From Jeotgalicoccus sp. (GTDB lineage: Bacteria; Bacillota; Bacilli; Staphylococcales; Salinicoccaceae), in the NCBI GenBank assembly GCA_003513765.1, contig DONT01000008.1, positions 1 to 64,000 on the forward strand: DNA of 64,000 nt, in the 5' to 3' direction. Numbering within the stretch: position 1 is the first letter of the stretch; the number at the start of each line of letters is the position of its first letter. Shown here piece after piece: positions 26,328 through 35,214 of this stretch. The position numbers and the translations under genes are program-made. The notes below the pieces were generated by a model. That model was not told the origin of the DNA, searched no databases, and saw only the letters and a list, made by a program, of their open reading frames with translations.

Positions 26328-26618
26328 ATGGATATTGTAGGGCTGGCTGCTGTAATTTTAACGTTCACTATACCGCTGTATGCGATATACAGAGGATACA
26401 ATCAGAGCGATGACAAGATGGAATTAAAGAAAATGAAAGAACAGAGAAGACTGGAAGAAATTAAACAGGAAAACTACTTGCTGGAAAATGAATCAATGCG
26501 TATTGAACTGGATAAGATTAAAAAAGAGAATGCGAAAAAGCAGAAGGCACTCGAGAATAAAGAAGACAACAGATGGCTGATTGAAGAGAGTGAGGAAGAG
26601 AAAGACAAAGCTGAGTAG
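26328..26618 (+). CDS. Small membrane/coiled-coil protein (paralogue 1)
   Basis: A 96-residue protein: one N-terminal membrane segment (about residues 3-19), the motif YRGYNQSDDK, then a highly charged coiled coil. The layout resembles PspB-like envelope-stress proteins, but sequence similarity is not obvious. It is paralogous to the next gene, sharing RGYNQSD, EQR.LE.IKQ.NYLLEN and RWLIE. ATG 26328 is better spaced than ATG 26322 from AGGGGTGA. Its stop codon lies inside a terminator hairpin. Confidence 0.7.
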   Translation: MDIVGLAAVILTFTIPLYAIYRGYNQSDDKMELKKMKEQRRLEEIKQENYLLENESMRIELDKIKKENAKKQKALENKEDNRWLIEESEEEKDKAE

Positions 26619-26634
26619 AGCTTTGTCTTTCTTA
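26601..26634 (+). terminator. Terminator overlapping the stop of paralogue 1
   Basis: AAAGACAAAGCT (26601-26612) pairs with AGCTTTGTCTTT (26619-26630), followed by CTT. Confidence 0.8.
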
Positions 26635-26686
26635 ATCATCGGACTTCATATGTTAAACTGGAAATAAGATAAATCGGAGGGATGAT

Positions 26687-27004
26687 ATGGGCATTTTTGA
26701 ATTTCTCTTCTTCACCTCACTTGTGTTGATCGGCGGCGGGGTAAGTATTCCTTTATATGCAATGAGGCGGGGATATAACCAGAGTGATAAGAAACTTGAA
26801 GTCAAAAAGATTGTTGAACAGCGTAAACTTGAACAGATTAAACAGGATAATTATCTGCTTGAAAATAAAGTGATGGCACTTGAACTGGAAAAGATTAAAA
26901 AAGAACGCGAGCTGCGTGAACAGAAGGCGATTGATGCGAAAGAAAACCGTCGCTGGCTAATTGAGGATAAGAAGGAAGAAGAGGAAATTGAAAAGGGGAT
27001 GTAA
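26687..27004 (+). CDS. Small membrane/coiled-coil protein (paralogue 2)
   Basis: A 105-residue paralogue of the preceding protein: N-terminal membrane segment (about residues 5-25), MRRGYNQSDKK, then a charged coiled coil ending in a Glu/Lys-rich tail. The ribosome site is CGGAGGGATG. Its stop lies three bases before the dihydropyrimidinase start, so both genes are probably cotranscribed and coupled. Function unknown. Confidence 0.7.
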   Translation: MGIFEFLFFTSLVLIGGGVSIPLYAMRRGYNQSDKKLEVKKIVEQRKLEQIKQDNYLLENKVMALELEKIKKERELREQKAIDAKENRRWLIEDKKEEEEIEKGM

Positions 27005-27007
27005 TAC

Positions 27008-28393
27008 ATGAATACATTAATTAAAAATGGAATTATCGTAACGACAGAGCATGAATATAAAGGCGATATTTTAATCGAGGGGACTAAAATAGAAGCGGTC
27101 GGCAGAAACTTAAGAGTGGAAGCGGACAAAGTGATTGATGCTGAAGGAATGTATATATTGCCTGGCGGTGTGGATCAGCATGCACACTTTTCGTTTGAGT
27201 TTATGGGGGAGCGGACGAAAGGGTTTGAAACGACGAATGCAGCAGCGCTTGGGGGCACGACGACGGTCATTGAGTTCGTCAACCAGGAACAGGGCAAAGG
27301 CCTTGTTGAAACAGTGGAAGCGTACCGTAAAGAGTGGGTAGAGGGCATCTCAATGGTGGACTACAGTTTCCACCCGGTGATTACTGACCCGACACCTGAA
27401 ACATTTAAAGATATTAAAAATTTGCCTGCAGCAGGTTATCCGACGGTGAAGTTGTTTATGGCGTATAAAGGTCAGTTTTTCCATTCGGATGATGAAGCGG
27501 TAACGAATGCGCTCTTGGAAGCAAAAGATGCTGGTGTCACTGTAATGGTGCATGCGGAGAATGCGGACCTGATTGATTTGATGCAGAAGAAAGCGATTGA
27601 GAATGGCGAAACAGACCCGTATTATCACGCCTTAACACGCCCGCCGATTGTAGAAACAGAAGCGACGGAACGTGCGATTAACCTGGCACGCTTTGCGGAA
27701 GCACCGATTTACATCGTGCATGTAACGACTGAAGGTGCAGTAAATGCAATTAAGAACGCGAAAGAAGAAGGACTGCCGGTATATGGTGAAACATGTACGC
27801 AGTATCTTCTGTTCGATAAGGAATACCTTGCGAAAGAAGACTTTGAAGGATCGAAATATGTATGTTCACCTGCGTTAAGAGATGAAAAAGACCAGGAGTA
27901 CTTATGGAAATCATTAAAAGACGGTTCGATTAATGCAGTAAGCTCTGACCACTGCGGATTTACCTTTGACCAGAAGAAGATGGGGCTGGATGATTTCAGA
28001 CTGATTCCGAACGGTACACCGGGACTGGAAAACCGTCTGCCGATGTTATGGACGTACGGTGTAGAAGCAGGGAAGATTACGCGATCAGAATTAGTGGATT
28101 ACTATTCGACGATGCCTGCTAAAAACAATGGACTGGATCATCGTAAAGGATACATTGCTCCAGGGTATGATGCGGATGTTGTGATTTACAATCCGAATGT
28201 AGAGAAGAAAGTTACAGTAGAAGACAGCCTGAACGCATTAGATTATACGGCGTATGAAGGATTTGACCAGATTGGTGAATGTGATGCGGTGTTCTTAAGA
28301 GGAACGCAGGTCGTTAAAGACGGTAAATATGTGGGTGAAAAAGGCCAGGGTGCATTTGTTAAAGGAACAGCATTTGGTTCTGCGTTTAGATAA
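27008..28393 (+). CDS. Dihydropyrimidinase / D-hydantoinase
   Basis: A 461-residue cytosolic amidohydrolase that opens dihydropyrimidine or hydantoin rings. The di-zinc ligands are visible: HAH in GGVDQHAHF, the Lys that is carbamylated in TVKLFMAYKG, His in VMVHAEN, His in IYIVHVTTEGA and Asp in AVSSDHCGF. Length matches the family. The ribosome site (AAAAGGGGATG) is in the end of the upstream small gene. An allantoinase or phenylhydantoinase role is less likely. Its product could be the substrate of the carbamoylase-like enzyme partly encoded at the end of this window. Confidence 0.88.
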   Translation: MNTLIKNGIIVTTEHEYKGDILIEGTKIEAVGRNLRVEADKVIDAEGMYILPGGVDQHAHFSFEFMGERTKGFETTNAAALGGTTTVIEFVNQEQGKGLVETVEAYRKEWVEGISMVDYSFHPVITDPTPETFKDIKNLPAAGYPTVKLFMAYKGQFFHSDDEAVTNALLEAKDAGVTVMVHAENADLIDLMQKKAIENGETDPYYHALTRPPIVETEATERAINLARFAEAPIYIVHVTTEGAVNAIKNAKEEGLPVYGETCTQYLLFDKEYLAKEDFEGSKYVCSPALRDEKDQEYLWKSLKDGSINAVSSDHCGFTFDQKKMGLDDFRLIPNGTPGLENRLPMLWTYGVEAGKITRSELVDYYSTMPAKNNGLDHRKGYIAPGYDADVVIYNPNVEKKVTVEDSLNALDYTAYEGFDQIGECDAVFLRGTQVVKDGKYVGEKGQGAFVKGTAFGSAFR

Positions 28394-28425
28394 AAGACAG
28401 AGCTATTATGCTCTGTCTTTTATTA
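28392..28425 (+). terminator. Terminator of the dihydropyrimidinase gene
   Basis: AAAAGACAGAGC (28392-28403) pairs perfectly with GCTCTGTCTTTT (28410-28421), followed by ATT. Confidence 0.9.
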
Positions 28426-28465
28426 TGCTACCAAGTGGATTAAATTATTGAAAGATAAATGAATA

Positions 28466-29254
28466 CTAAAGTTTTTGTTCTAAGGTATTTTTAATGGAAC
28501 CTCTTTCTTCTTTATTAAGTTTAGAAATGTTTTGCAGTAAATTAAGTTGAAGGAAAAATGTTAATGAAACGAGAAGAGGAATTATGATGAGATTCCAACT
28601 TGATAAGTGGAAATTATTGAATGATAAAAAGATTACATAAATAAAACTAAGGATTAATGTAAATAAAAGACACATACCCTTCCCTTTGTTAAGTATTTGA
28701 AAGAAAGGCTCTTTCCTTTCAAAGTTTTTTAGTTCTAATATTTTTTCTTCATTTATATAAAATAACTGTGCATAAGATTTATATAAATGGTTGGGAGAAC
28801 GATATTTCTGATTATGTACTATTTCTACTGAATGTTGAGTAAGTAATCTCTTTCCTCTTTCAATTTCATAAAAACCTGACTCTCCAGTATGGCGAAATAA
28901 AGCAAAATGATTCACTAAATTTACAAAGAATGGATACCACAACACTATTATCAGTATGGGTACCATAAAACTTATATATAATGAGAACCAAGCAAATAAC
29001 TTTAAAGATAAAGGTAAGAAGGAACTGGGATCTGAATAGAAATTATTATATAAATTTAGAGTAAATAAAAACATATAAATATATGTAATTAGAGATAAAA
29101 TAATTAAAATGAATGTTGCTAGATACTCCTTTAGACTCCTCACTTGGAACTCTCCAGCTTTAAATTGTCTTACTAAAAATAAAGCTAAAGAACCACCTAA
29201 TGGTATTAAAAGTAATTCGACTAATTTAAGTGAATTTTCTGCTATAAAGTTCAA
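28466..29254 (-). CDS. Hypothetical four-helix membrane protein next to the restriction locus
   Basis: A 262-residue protein with hydrophobic segments around residues 10-27, 45-70, 85-115 and two near the C-terminus (about 200-250), and a charged cytoplasmic-looking middle region. It is AT-rich compared with the flanking metabolic genes. The TTG start at 29254 is chosen because AAAGGAG lies nine bases upstream; the frame is open further to ATG 29314 without a ribosome site. I recognise no family. It is divergent from hsdR with a 201-base AT-rich gap that presumably holds both promoters (TACAAT at 29411-29416 for hsdR). Position suggests a defence-associated gene. Confidence 0.65.
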   Translation of the reverse strand: MNFIAENSLKLVELLLIPLGGSLALFLVRQFKAGEFQVRSLKEYLATFILIILSLITYIYMFLFTLNLYNNFYSDPSSFLPLSLKLFAWFSLYISFMVPILIIVLWYPFFVNLVNHFALFRHTGESGFYEIERGKRLLTQHSVEIVHNQKYRSPNHLYKSYAQLFYINEEKILELKNFERKEPFFQILNKGKGMCLLFTLILSFIYVIFLSFNNFHLSSWNLIIIPLLVSLTFFLQLNLLQNISKLNKEERGSIKNTLEQKL

Positions 29255-29455
29255 TTTCTTAAACTCCTTTCTTTTAGTAAAGCATAACAAAAATTGTTGA
29301 ATAGTATAATACAAAGGAAATGCATTTAAAGTAATTATTTAACTCTTCTTTAAAATTTTTAAAAACTCCCTTTAAATTCAAATTCTAACTAAAATTTTAA
29401 ATATCTATAGTACAATAGGAATAACTTCCAATATTTATTAAGCGAGGGTTGTTTT

Positions 29456-32245
29456 ATGGGATATCAGAGCGAGGCAGCACTTGAGAATCAGGTAATGGAA
29501 CAGCTTGGACGACAAGGTTTTGAAAATGTAAAGCTGTATTCCATTGAAGCAATTATTGAGAACTTCAGAAAAATATTAAACGAACGGCATCAGGATAAAT
29601 TAAATGATAAACCGCTGACTGACAGTGAGTTTGACCGTTTGATGACTCAGATAAATGGTAAGAACGTTTTTACCAGCGCTCAGATATTAAGGGATAAATT
29701 CGTTCTCAGAAGAGATGATGAGACGGATATTTACCTGGAGTTTTTCAGCAAAGATTCATGGCGTAAAAATATATATCAGGTAACTAATCAGGTTTCAGTG
29801 AGTGATAAGTATAAAGGACGTTACGATGTCACAATTTTAGTAAACGGATTACCTGTTACTCAAATTGAACTTAAACGCAGCGGTGTAGCCATCGAAGAAG
29901 CTTTCAACCAGATTGAACGATACCGAAGAGATAACTACAAAGGTCTATTTAAGTATGTTCAATTATTTATTGTGAGTAATAGCCAAAATACAAGATACTT
30001 TGCCAACAGTGACAAAGAGATTTATAAGAGCAATATGTTTTATTGGTCTGATGATAAGAACAATACTATTAACAGACTGTCAGATTTTATAGAGGACTTT
30101 TGTACACCGTGCCGTCTGTCTAAGATGATCAGCCGTTATATGATTATTAATGAGACTGATCACAACTTAATGGTGATGAGGCCGTATCAGGTATATGCCA
30201 CAGAAGCATTGATAGAACGCGCTACTGAAACAAACAATAATGGCTACATATGGCACACAACGGGAAGCGGGAAAACGCTGACTTCATTTAAGGCGAGTCA
30301 GTTGTTATCTGAAAGACCTGAAATTCAAAAAGTCATTTTTCTTGTAGACCGTAAAGACCTTGATGCACAGACCATGGCGGAATTTAATAAGTTTCAGAAA
30401 GACTCAATAGACCATACGACTAATACGGCAAAGCTGGAACGGCAGCTGGCAGATAAGTCCCAGCCGATGATTGTGACGACGATTCAAAAGCTGAACAATG
30501 CTGTTAAGAGAAACAGCAAGGTAATGGACCAGTATAAAACCGATAAGGTTATTTTTATTATAGATGAGTGTCACCGCTCTCAATTCGGTGAGATGCATAC
30601 ACAGATTGCAAAACACTTTACAAACGCTCAATTCTTCGGATTTACAGGTACTCCGAGATTTGATGAAAACAGAAGTGCTGACGGCAGAGCAACAGCAGAT
30701 ATCTTTGATAAGTGTCTTCATTATTATCTAATTAAAGATGCGATTCGTGACGGCAACGTGCTGGGCTTCTCAGTAGAATACATCAACACTTTTAAAGGTG
30801 AGAACCCGTTTCTTAATGATGAGTATGTTTCAGGAATTGAAGCAAATAAAATATGGATGGCGGATGACAGGATTAATCTGGTCACAGACCACATATACAA
30901 TATTCATTCTAAAAAGACAGTCAGAAAAGAATACTCGGCAATTTTAGCGACACAGAGTATCGAAATGGCTATGAAGTATTACGATACATTTAAAGCACGT
31001 GAAGCGGACCAAAGTGGCAAGAAATTAAAAGTAGCTACGATTTTCTCTTATGACACAAATCAAGATACTCGTGAAGGTGAAATCAAAGAGGTAGGGAAAG
31101 ATCAGCTGGTCCGGGTCATTGCAGATTATAATAAGATGTATGATACTAACTTCTCATTGGAAACTTATGATGGATACTTCAATGATATTTCTAAGCGTGT
31201 TAAAAAAGGACTCAAAGACGAAAAAATAGATGTGCTGATTGTAGTCGGCATGTTCCTTACAGGATTCGACAGCAAAAAACTAAACACGCTGTATGTAGAC
31301 AAAAATTTAAGACATCATGATTTAATACAAGCATATTCAAGAACTAACCGTGTAGAGAAGAAAACTAAACCGTACGGAAACATTGTAAACTTCAGAAATC
31401 TTAAAAAAGAAACTGATGAAGCTATTAAGCTATTCTCACAGACAGATGATACGGATACTGTTCTGCAGAAACCATATGAAGAATATTTAAAAGAGTTTAA
31501 AAAAGCATTATATGCACTAAAGGCAATCGCACCGACGCCTTCAGACGCAAGTCGGAATGTTTTAGAAAAAGAAGAAGAAATTAAAGATTTTGTTGAAGCA
31601 TTCAGAAGACTGAGCAGGGCTTTAGTAAGTTTAAAAACTTTTATGGATTTTGAATTTAAAGAAGAAATAACAGGAATCGATCCGCAGGAGCATCAGGATT
31701 ACCGCAGTCATTATGTAGATCTTTATAATGAACATATTAAGAAACCTGACCCGGAAAAAGCATCGATTTTGGATGACATTGACTTCGAGATTGAAATCAT
31801 CCGTAATGAAATGATCAACGTGAGTTATATCATTAATCTGATTAATGATATTGATCTAGAAGACAAAGATAATCAGCGACGTGAAATTGCGAGTATCAGA
31901 AACATTCTGGACGGTGCGGATGATGAACAGTTGCGCCTGAAGTCAGAACTGATTAAAGAGTTCCTAGATACAGTGGTTCCTACACTTGGTAAAGACGCAA
32001 ACGTAGCAGCGGAGTACCTCGATTTTGAAGAAGAGCAGCGAATCAGAGAAATACAGGAATTTGCAAAAGAGAATGACTATTCGCAGGAACAATTAAATAC
32101 TCTGTTATCAGAGTTCCAGTTCAGCGGACAAGTTTACCGGAAGGATATAGAGGAAGGTATCTCCGGTTCGTTCTTAGTGAGACGTAAAAAAGTGGATAAG
32201 ATTCAGAGCTACATCCGCGAAGTAACAGAGAAATACGGCGTTTAA
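29456..32245 (+). CDS. hsdR: Type I restriction enzyme R subunit HsdR
   Basis: A 929-residue restriction and translocation subunit. The N-terminal nuclease has Asp124, Glu138 and Lys140 in the RYDVTI...QIELK pattern. Two helicase domains follow: Walker A TTGSGKT (about 268-274), DECH box in FIIDECHRS and the later QAYSRTNR arginine-finger motif. A C-terminal domain for binding the HsdM/HsdS core completes it. It uses ATP to reel in unmethylated DNA and cuts at collision sites. Codon use is closer to the host than that of hsdS. First gene of hsdR-hsdM-hsdS. Confidence 0.95.
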   Translation: MGYQSEAALENQVMEQLGRQGFENVKLYSIEAIIENFRKILNERHQDKLNDKPLTDSEFDRLMTQINGKNVFTSAQILRDKFVLRRDDETDIYLEFFSKDSWRKNIYQVTNQVSVSDKYKGRYDVTILVNGLPVTQIELKRSGVAIEEAFNQIERYRRDNYKGLFKYVQLFIVSNSQNTRYFANSDKEIYKSNMFYWSDDKNNTINRLSDFIEDFCTPCRLSKMISRYMIINETDHNLMVMRPYQVYATEALIERATETNNNGYIWHTTGSGKTLTSFKASQLLSERPEIQKVIFLVDRKDLDAQTMAEFNKFQKDSIDHTTNTAKLERQLADKSQPMIVTTIQKLNNAVKRNSKVMDQYKTDKVIFIIDECHRSQFGEMHTQIAKHFTNAQFFGFTGTPRFDENRSADGRATADIFDKCLHYYLIKDAIRDGNVLGFSVEYINTFKGENPFLNDEYVSGIEANKIWMADDRINLVTDHIYNIHSKKTVRKEYSAILATQSIEMAMKYYDTFKAREADQSGKKLKVATIFSYDTNQDTREGEIKEVGKDQLVRVIADYNKMYDTNFSLETYDGYFNDISKRVKKGLKDEKIDVLIVVGMFLTGFDSKKLNTLYVDKNLRHHDLIQAYSRTNRVEKKTKPYGNIVNFRNLKKETDEAIKLFSQTDDTDTVLQKPYEEYLKEFKKALYALKAIAPTPSDASRNVLEKEEEIKDFVEAFRRLSRALVSLKTFMDFEFKEEITGIDPQEHQDYRSHYVDLYNEHIKKPDPEKASILDDIDFEIEIIRNEMINVSYIINLINDIDLEDKDNQRREIASIRNILDGADDEQLRLKSELIKEFLDTVVPTLGKDANVAAEYLDFEEEQRIREIQEFAKENDYSQEQLNTLLSEFQFSGQVYRKDIEEGISGSFLVRRKKVDKIQSYIREVTEKYGV

Positions 32246-32249
32246 ATTA

Positions 32250-32272
32250 ACTCTCAAGTAAAACTTGAGGGT
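32250..32272 (+). terminator. Intercistronic hairpin between hsdR and hsdM
   Basis: ACTCTCAAGT (32250-32259) pairs with ACTTGAGGGT (32263-32272) through a three-base loop, with only TTTCTAAT after it. It may be a partial terminator setting the ratio of HsdR to the methylase, or an RNA processing site. Confidence 0.45.
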
Positions 32273-32306
32273 TTCTAATATTTGTTTTACAGGAGGAAAC
32301 TTTTCA

Positions 32307-33902
32307 ATGATGACAGTAACAGAAAAGCAAAGACAGCAGCAGGCTGAATTACAGAAAAAACTATGGAGTATCGCAAACGATTTAAGAGGAAACATGGATG
32401 CGAGTGAATTTCGTAACTATATACTGGGACTTATCTTCTACAGGTTCCTATCTGAAAAGATGGAAGAAGAAGTAGACAGGTTATTAGAGCAGGATAAACT
32501 GACATTTGAACAGGCATGGATCGATGAAGAGTTAAGAGAAGCATTATCTGAAGAGCTTATTACACGTATCGGTTATTTTATTGAACCGGAATTTTTATAC
32601 AGCAGTCTGGTTAGTGATATTGAAGCGGGTAAATTTGATATAGAGCAGTTGTCTAAAGCAATAAATAAAGTAGAGGAATCTACACTAGGTACAAAGAGTG
32701 AAGATGACTTTGTTCATTTGTTCTCCGATATGGATTTAACATCTAACCGATTAGGTAATAACGTTTCTAACCGTACGAAGTTAATTTCTAAAGTCATGTT
32801 GAATCTAGCAGATTTACCGTTTGTACATAGTGATATGGAAATTGATATGCTCGGTGATGCTTACGAGTATATGATTGGTCAGTTCGCAGCAACAGCTGGT
32901 AAAAAAGCTGGAGAATTTTATACTCCGCAGCAGGTTTCTAAATTATTAGCAGAAATTGTTACGACAGATAAAGAGGATTTACGCAGTGTCTATGACCCGA
33001 CATGTGGATCCGGTTCATTACTATTACGTGTAGGTCGTTTAGCTCATGTAAGACACTATTATGGGCAGGAATACAATAGTACGACATATAACCTGGCGCG
33101 AATGAACATGCTGCTGCATGATGTGAACTTTAAAGCTTTCTCTATAGAAAATGGAGACACTTTAGAAGAACCTGCATTCCCAGACGAGAAGTTTGATGCG
33201 ATTGTAGCGAATCCACCATACAGTGCGAAGTGGAGTGCCGATCCATCATTCTTAGAAGATGAGCGTTTCAGTAACTATGGTAAATTGGCACCAAAATCTA
33301 AAGCAGACTTTGCATTTGTTCAACATATGATTCATCACTTGGATGATGAAGGGACTATGGCTGTTGTTTTACCGCATGGTGTACTTTTCAGAGGAGCTGC
33401 TGAAGGAGTTATCCGTAAGTATCTTATAGAAGAGAAGAACTATCTGGATGCGATTATTGGATTGCCTGCCAATATCTTCTTTGGTACGAGTATTCCAACC
33501 ACAATTCTAGTATTTAAGAAATCACGTCAGACAGAAGATGTATTATTTGTTGATGCATCACAGTCGTTTGAAAAAGGTAAGAACCAGAACCATATTACGG
33601 ATGAAGATGTAAATAAAATACTGGAAACTTACAGAAATCGTGAAACGTTAGATAAATATAGTTATGTGGCAACGCGTGAAGAGATTGAAGAGAATGAGTA
33701 TAATTTAAACATTCCGAGATATGTCGACACGTTTGAAGAAGAAGAACCTGTAGATATTAAAGCACTTCATGAAGAAATTAAAGAAATTAATAAAGAAATT
33801 GCTGAAGCGGAAACGAGTCTTTTAGAAATGCTTGATGAATTAGAAGGCGATGAAGACGGAATGGCATTGATTGAAGCGACGAAAGAGGTGTTTCGTCGAT
33901 GA
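32307..33902 (+). CDS. hsdM: Type I DNA methyltransferase M subunit HsdM
   Basis: A 531-residue N6-adenine methyltransferase. The N-terminal HsdM domain (about 10-170) is followed by the methylase domain with the SAM motif DPTCGSGSLLL and the catalytic NPPY in VANPPYSAKW. Acting with HsdS it methylates the target sequence and, with HsdR, restricts. ATG 32307 follows AGGAGGAAAC; the extended frame to 32265 is inside the intercistronic hairpin and is rejected. Its stop overlaps the hsdS start (ATGA). Confidence 0.95.
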   Translation: MMTVTEKQRQQQAELQKKLWSIANDLRGNMDASEFRNYILGLIFYRFLSEKMEEEVDRLLEQDKLTFEQAWIDEELREALSEELITRIGYFIEPEFLYSSLVSDIEAGKFDIEQLSKAINKVEESTLGTKSEDDFVHLFSDMDLTSNRLGNNVSNRTKLISKVMLNLADLPFVHSDMEIDMLGDAYEYMIGQFAATAGKKAGEFYTPQQVSKLLAEIVTTDKEDLRSVYDPTCGSGSLLLRVGRLAHVRHYYGQEYNSTTYNLARMNMLLHDVNFKAFSIENGDTLEEPAFPDEKFDAIVANPPYSAKWSADPSFLEDERFSNYGKLAPKSKADFAFVQHMIHHLDDEGTMAVVLPHGVLFRGAAEGVIRKYLIEEKNYLDAIIGLPANIFFGTSIPTTILVFKKSRQTEDVLFVDASQSFEKGKNQNHITDEDVNKILETYRNRETLDKYSYVATREEIEENEYNLNIPRYVDTFEEEEPVDIKALHEEIKEINKEIAEAETSLLEMLDELEGDEDGMALIEATKEVFRR

Positions 33903-35146
33903 CTATGGAAGAAAGAAAAGTCCCTGAACTGCGTTTTAAAGGCTTTCATGACGATTGGGAACAGCGTAAGCTAGAACAAATATCTGATAAAGTAACAGAA
34001 AAAAATAAACAAGAAATTTTTAAAGAAGTATTAACTAATTCAGCAGAGTTTGGAATTGTCTCTCAAGAGAGTTATTTTGATAAAGAAATTGCTAATGTTA
34101 AAAATATTTCTGGTTATTATATAGTTCGCCCGAATGATTTTGTATATAATCCAAGAATTTCTAACTTTGCTCCTGTAGGGCCTATCAAGAGAAATACACT
34201 CTTTATAACTGGTATCATGTCTCCGTTATATTATGTTTTCCGAACTAAAAATATATCTACTACATATTTACAAAAGTATTTTGAATCGACACACTGGCAT
34301 AGATTTATGTATATGAACGGTGACTCTGGTGCTAGATCGGATCGTTTTGCAATAAAGGATACGACATTTAATAAAATGCCTATACCATATCCAGTTTTTG
34401 AAGAACAAAAAAGTATATCCAATTTTATTTCTAAATTGGATAAAATAATCACACTTCATCAGCGAAAAATTAACATTTTAAAAGAGCAACAAAAAGCATA
34501 TTTAAGGATTATATTTCCCAGTAAAAATAAAAATGCACCAAAATTGCGTTTCATTTCTTATACAGAAAAATGGAATGAATATAAGTTAGGTGAATTAATG
34601 GAGATAGGTTCAGTAAAAAGGATTCATAAATCAGATTGGAAAGAAAAAGGGATACGATTTCTAAGAGCAAGGGATATTGTTTCGTTCTTCAAAAATGAAG
34701 AACCTGCAGAAAAATTATATATTTCAAGAGATACCTTTGAAAATTATTCAAAAACTACCGGGAAAGTAAGTCCAGGTGATTTACTCGTAACAGGTGTTGG
34801 GTCTATTGGTGTCCCATTATTAATCAAAGATTTAAAACCTTTATACTTTAAAGATGGAAATATAATATGGTTTAAAAACCAAACATTAGATGGTTATTAT
34901 TTCTATTATTATTTTGTTTCAGATAATATACAAAGATTTATAAGCAATGTAGCCGGCATCGGTACGGTAGGAACTTATACAATAAGTAATGGAAAGAAAA
35001 CACCAATAAAGTTCCCATCAATGGTTGAACAAAAACTAATTGGTCATTTTTTATTTAAAATAGAGAAAAATCTCTTACTGAACGAAAGAAAAGTTAAGGC
35101 ATTGAATAAGTTAAAAGAATTATACCTACGCAAAATGTTTTTATAA
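33899..35146 (+). CDS. hsdS: Type I specificity subunit HsdS (expressed copy, phase-variable)
   Basis: A 415-residue DNA-recognition subunit with two target recognition domains (about residues 20-175 and 215-370), each followed by a conserved helix (KIITLHQRKINIL and the C-terminal NERKVKALNKLKELYLRKMF). The start overlaps hsdM by four bases. The sequence is markedly AT-rich beyond the first 20 codons. Codons 20-24 contain a 17-base inverted repeat and codons 186-194 a 27-base inverted repeat matching the silent copy at 36171-37333; exchange at either keeps the reading frame. The window thus shows one of several possible alleles. Confidence 0.93.
   Translation: MTMEERKVPELRFKGFHDDWEQRKLEQISDKVTEKNKQEIFKEVLTNSAEFGIVSQESYFDKEIANVKNISGYYIVRPNDFVYNPRISNFAPVGPIKRNTLFITGIMSPLYYVFRTKNISTTYLQKYFESTHWHRFMYMNGDSGARSDRFAIKDTTFNKMPIPYPVFEEQKSISNFISKLDKIITLHQRKINILKEQQKAYLRIIFPSKNKNAPKLRFISYTEKWNEYKLGELMEIGSVKRIHKSDWKEKGIRFLRARDIVSFFKNEEPAEKLYISRDTFENYSKTTGKVSPGDLLVTGVGSIGVPLLIKDLKPLYFKDGNIIWFKNQTLDGYYFYYYFVSDNIQRFISNVAGIGTVGTYTISNGKKTPIKFPSMVEQKLIGHFLFKIEKNLLLNERKVKALNKLKELYLRKMFL
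33954..33970 (+). repeat. Inverted repeat IR1, left copy
   Basis: Seventeen bases within hsdS codons 19-24 (DWEQRK), identical to the reverse complement of 37317-37333. Confidence 0.9.
34454..34480 (+). repeat. Inverted repeat IR2, left copy
   Basis: Twenty-seven bases encoding LHQRKINIL in the central conserved helix of HsdS; matches the reverse complement of 36804-36830 at 26 positions. Confidence 0.88.
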
Positions 35147-35169
35147 TCACTTCAAATCTTCTAAAATCA

Positions 35170-35203
35170 GTAACGTTGATTTATTAATCGACGTTACATT
35201 TTA
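35170..35203 (+). terminator. Hairpin between hsdS and the recombinase gene
   Basis: GTAACGTTGATT (35170-35181) pairs with AATCGACGTTAC (35186-35197), followed by ATTTT. It probably ends the restriction operon; the recombinase ribosome site AGGAGG begins right after it. Confidence 0.7.
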
Positions 35204-35214
35204 GGAGGTTTTTT

